A stretch of 5,858 nt of DNA from JAQGMO01 sp050954505 (GTDB taxonomy: Bacteria > Pseudomonadota > Gammaproteobacteria > Burkholderiales > Burkholderiaceae_D). The DNA is taken from positions 1-5,858 of the forward strand of contig JBPBPY010000123.1 of the NCBI GenBank assembly GCA_050954505.1. Direction: 5' to 3'. Both the position numbers and the translations under genes were made by a program. The notes below the pieces were generated by a model that was not told where the DNA came from, did not search any database, and worked only from the letters and a program-made list of their open reading frames with translations. Below are positions 4,350-5,858 of the stretch, one piece after another; the first letter of the stretch is position 1, and each line of letters opens with the position of its first letter.

Positions 4350-5858
4350 CAGCGTCACTTGCAAGCGCGCCAGCGTGCTCTTGAGCGTATCGTTTTTCGG
4401 GTCCTTGGAGTTGGCATCGCGCCAGAGCTTGCGGGCGTCATCCTTCTGGCCGTTGGCCCACAGCACTTCACCCAGGTGGATGCCGATTTCCGGATCGGGC
4501 CGCAACGCATAGGCCTGGCGCAGCAATGCTTCGGCTTCCTTGCTGCGGCCAAGGCGGAACTGCACCCAGCCCATGCTGTCCATGATGAACGGATCCTGCG
4601 GTGCCAGCTGCAGCGCCTTTTGCACCAGCGTGTAGGCTTCTTCCAGGCGCAGGTTGCGTTCGGCCAGCGAGTATCCCAAGGCGTTGTAGGCGTTCTGGTT
4701 TTCCGGCGCCAGTTTCATGATCTTGCGCAGCGAGGTTTCCATGATCTCGAGCTTGCCCAGTTTTTCCGCTGCCATGGCATGGTCGTACAACAGCTCGGTA
4801 TTGTCCGGAAACCGCTCCAGACCGGCGGCCAGCACTGCCAGGGCTTCGTCGGTGCGCTCGGCATTGCGCAGCAACTGCGCATCGGCCATGATCAACTGGG
4901 TCTGCTCATCCTGGCCGTCGGCCTTGAAGTCGGCAATGATTTTGCGCCCCGCCGGCAGGTCACCGGCCTTGGCAATGATCTGGGCGCGCCGGATCTGCGC
5001 ATTCAGATAGGCTTGCGGTACATCCTCGTCGACCCGACCCAGCCACTTCAAGGCGCCGGCGGTATCGTTGCGTTCATCGGCAATCTGCGCCAGAATCATC
5101 AGCGCCTGGGTCGGGTCGCGTTCATCTTCCGGATGCTTGGCCAGCAGGTCGACGAACTGCGTCAGATAGGTTTCCGCTTCCTTCCAGTCGCTGTTCTGGG
5201 TACCCAGCAAGCCGAGTGCGTAGAGCACCGTCAGGTCTTGCGGCTGATCGGCCAGCAGCTTCTTGAATTCGGCCCGTGCACCATCGTAGTTTTTCTGCTC
5301 CACCAGCATGCGTGCATACGCCAGCCGCACATCGCGTGCGCCGGGATTTTTCTCGATGAACTGCGCCAGCGACCTGGCCGCGGCATCCTTGTCCGGCGTC
5401 ACCTGTGCCAGGGTCAGCGCTGCCAGTTCCGAGGTGGGCGCCAGCTTCAGCGCTGCTTGCGCTTCATCGACGGCGCGCTGGCTGTCATTGCGGGTGAAGG
5501 CTGCCTGCGCCAGGGCCATGTGGGCTTCGGGCAGGTTGTCGTATGGCGCGCTGATGTTCTCCAGCAGCTTGAAGGAAGCGTCGCGATTTTTCGCCCGCGT
5601 CATGAGACGCTGCAATTGCAGCAGCGCTGCGCCGCGCATGCCCGGACGCAGGTCCTTGAGCCGTTGTTCGAGGATCGGCTGCGCTTCGGAAATGTCGTCG
5701 CCCAGGATGATGAAGCCCAGGTAGTACTGGGTTGCTTCATCGGAGTTCGGTGCCAGTTCGCGCCACAATCGCACGGCTGCCATGGCTTCGTCGGTCTGCT
5801 TGGCATTGAGCGCAATCTCTGCCGCACGGCGAGCCAGGCGCGCATCGCGGGTCTGCTG
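4347..5858 (-). CDS. Tetratricopeptide-repeat protein upstream of lolB (N-terminus outside window)
   Basis: The reading frame is open from the right window edge to TAG at 4347-4349, giving 503 visible C-terminal residues. The Met at 5783 is internal, because the frame continues upstream for 25 codons (QQTRDARLARRAAEIALNAK) in the same repeat style. Helical TPR-type repeats cover almost the whole length, with typical pairs such as NAYNALGYSLAERNLRLEEA (from residue 389) and MDSMGWVQFRLGRSKEAEAL, and LGEVLWANGQKDDARKLW near the end. This C-terminal block is characteristic of the TPR protein that precedes lolB in many beta- and gammaproteobacteria (P. aeruginosa PA4667-like). TPR proteins are scaffolds for protein interaction; the partner here is unknown. 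A signal peptide, if present, would be outside the window. Its tight link to lolB hints at an envelope role, which is inference. Confidence 0.9.
   Translation of the reverse strand, partial: QQTRDARLARRAAEIALNAKQTDEAMAAVRLWRELAPNSDEATQYYLGFIILGDDISEAQPILEQRLKDLRPGMRGAALLQLQRLMTRAKNRDASFKLLENISAPYDNLPEAHMALAQAAFTRNDSQRAVDEAQAALKLAPTSELAALTLAQVTPDKDAAARSLAQFIEKNPGARDVRLAYARMLVEQKNYDGARAEFKKLLADQPQDLTVLYALGLLGTQNSDWKEAETYLTQFVDLLAKHPEDERDPTQALMILAQIADERNDTAGALKWLGRVDEDVPQAYLNAQIRRAQIIAKAGDLPAGRKIIADFKADGQDEQTQLIMADAQLLRNAERTDEALAVLAAGLERFPDNTELLYDHAMAAEKLGKLEIMETSLRKIMKLAPENQNAYNALGYSLAERNLRLEEAYTLVQKALQLAPQDPFIMDSMGWVQFRLGRSKEAEALLRQAYALRPDPEIGIHLGEVLWANGQKDDARKLWRDANSKDPKNDTLKSTLARLQVTL

Overview
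The window is about 5.9 kb of moderately GC-rich DNA. It reads as a core-chromosome locus of a betaproteobacterium in the Burkholderiales, most likely an Oxalobacteraceae-type organism. The evidence is the gene set and order (TPR protein, lolB, ispE, tRNA-Gln, prs, rplY), the long two-domain form of ribosomal protein L25, and the protein sequences themselves. The genus cannot be fixed from this window. All the firm genes lie on the minus strand, so the direction of transcription runs from high to low coordinates.

From right to left: the C-terminal 503 codons of a tetratricopeptide-repeat (TPR) protein run off the right edge (4347-5858). lolB follows after 7 bases (3620-4339) and encodes an outer-membrane lipoprotein-insertion factor. 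ispE (2686-3555) encodes the 4-(cytidine 5'-diphospho)-2-C-methyl-D-erythritol kinase of the MEP isoprenoid pathway. A tRNA-Gln(UUG) gene with an encoded CCA end (2539-2615) sits between ispE and prs. prs (1514-2464) encodes ribose-phosphate pyrophosphokinase, which makes PRPP. After a 296-bp spacer comes rplY (588-1217), encoding ribosomal protein L25, and it ends at a strong rho-independent terminator (525-555). The first four protein/RNA genes are tightly packed and could be one transcript. The prs-rplY spacer holds a degenerate 12-bp tandem array and two hairpins.

Left of the rplY terminator the character changes to an AT-richer, repeat-laden intergenic stretch. It carries a 22-codon plus-strand ORF with a good Shine-Dalgarno sequence and a textbook twin-arginine (Tat) signal start that stops almost at once (419-487), which looks like the stump of a deleted secreted-protein gene. 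Beyond it is the start of a divergent minus-strand lipoprotein gene (1-166, cut by the window edge), with several inverted repeats in its leader. The peptidyl-tRNA hydrolase gene pth, which often follows rplY in related bacteria, is not seen here, so this stretch may be a rearrangement point.

The genes are housekeeping genes without a single shared pathway: envelope biogenesis (lolB), isoprenoid precursors (ispE), translation (tRNA-Gln, L25) and nucleotide precursor supply (prs). I see no mobile element, CRISPR array, defence system or biosynthetic cluster. The points worth a second look are non-coding: the 12-bp array after prs, the stem-loop between tRNA-Gln and prs, the dyads upstream of the lipoprotein gene, and the Tat stump.
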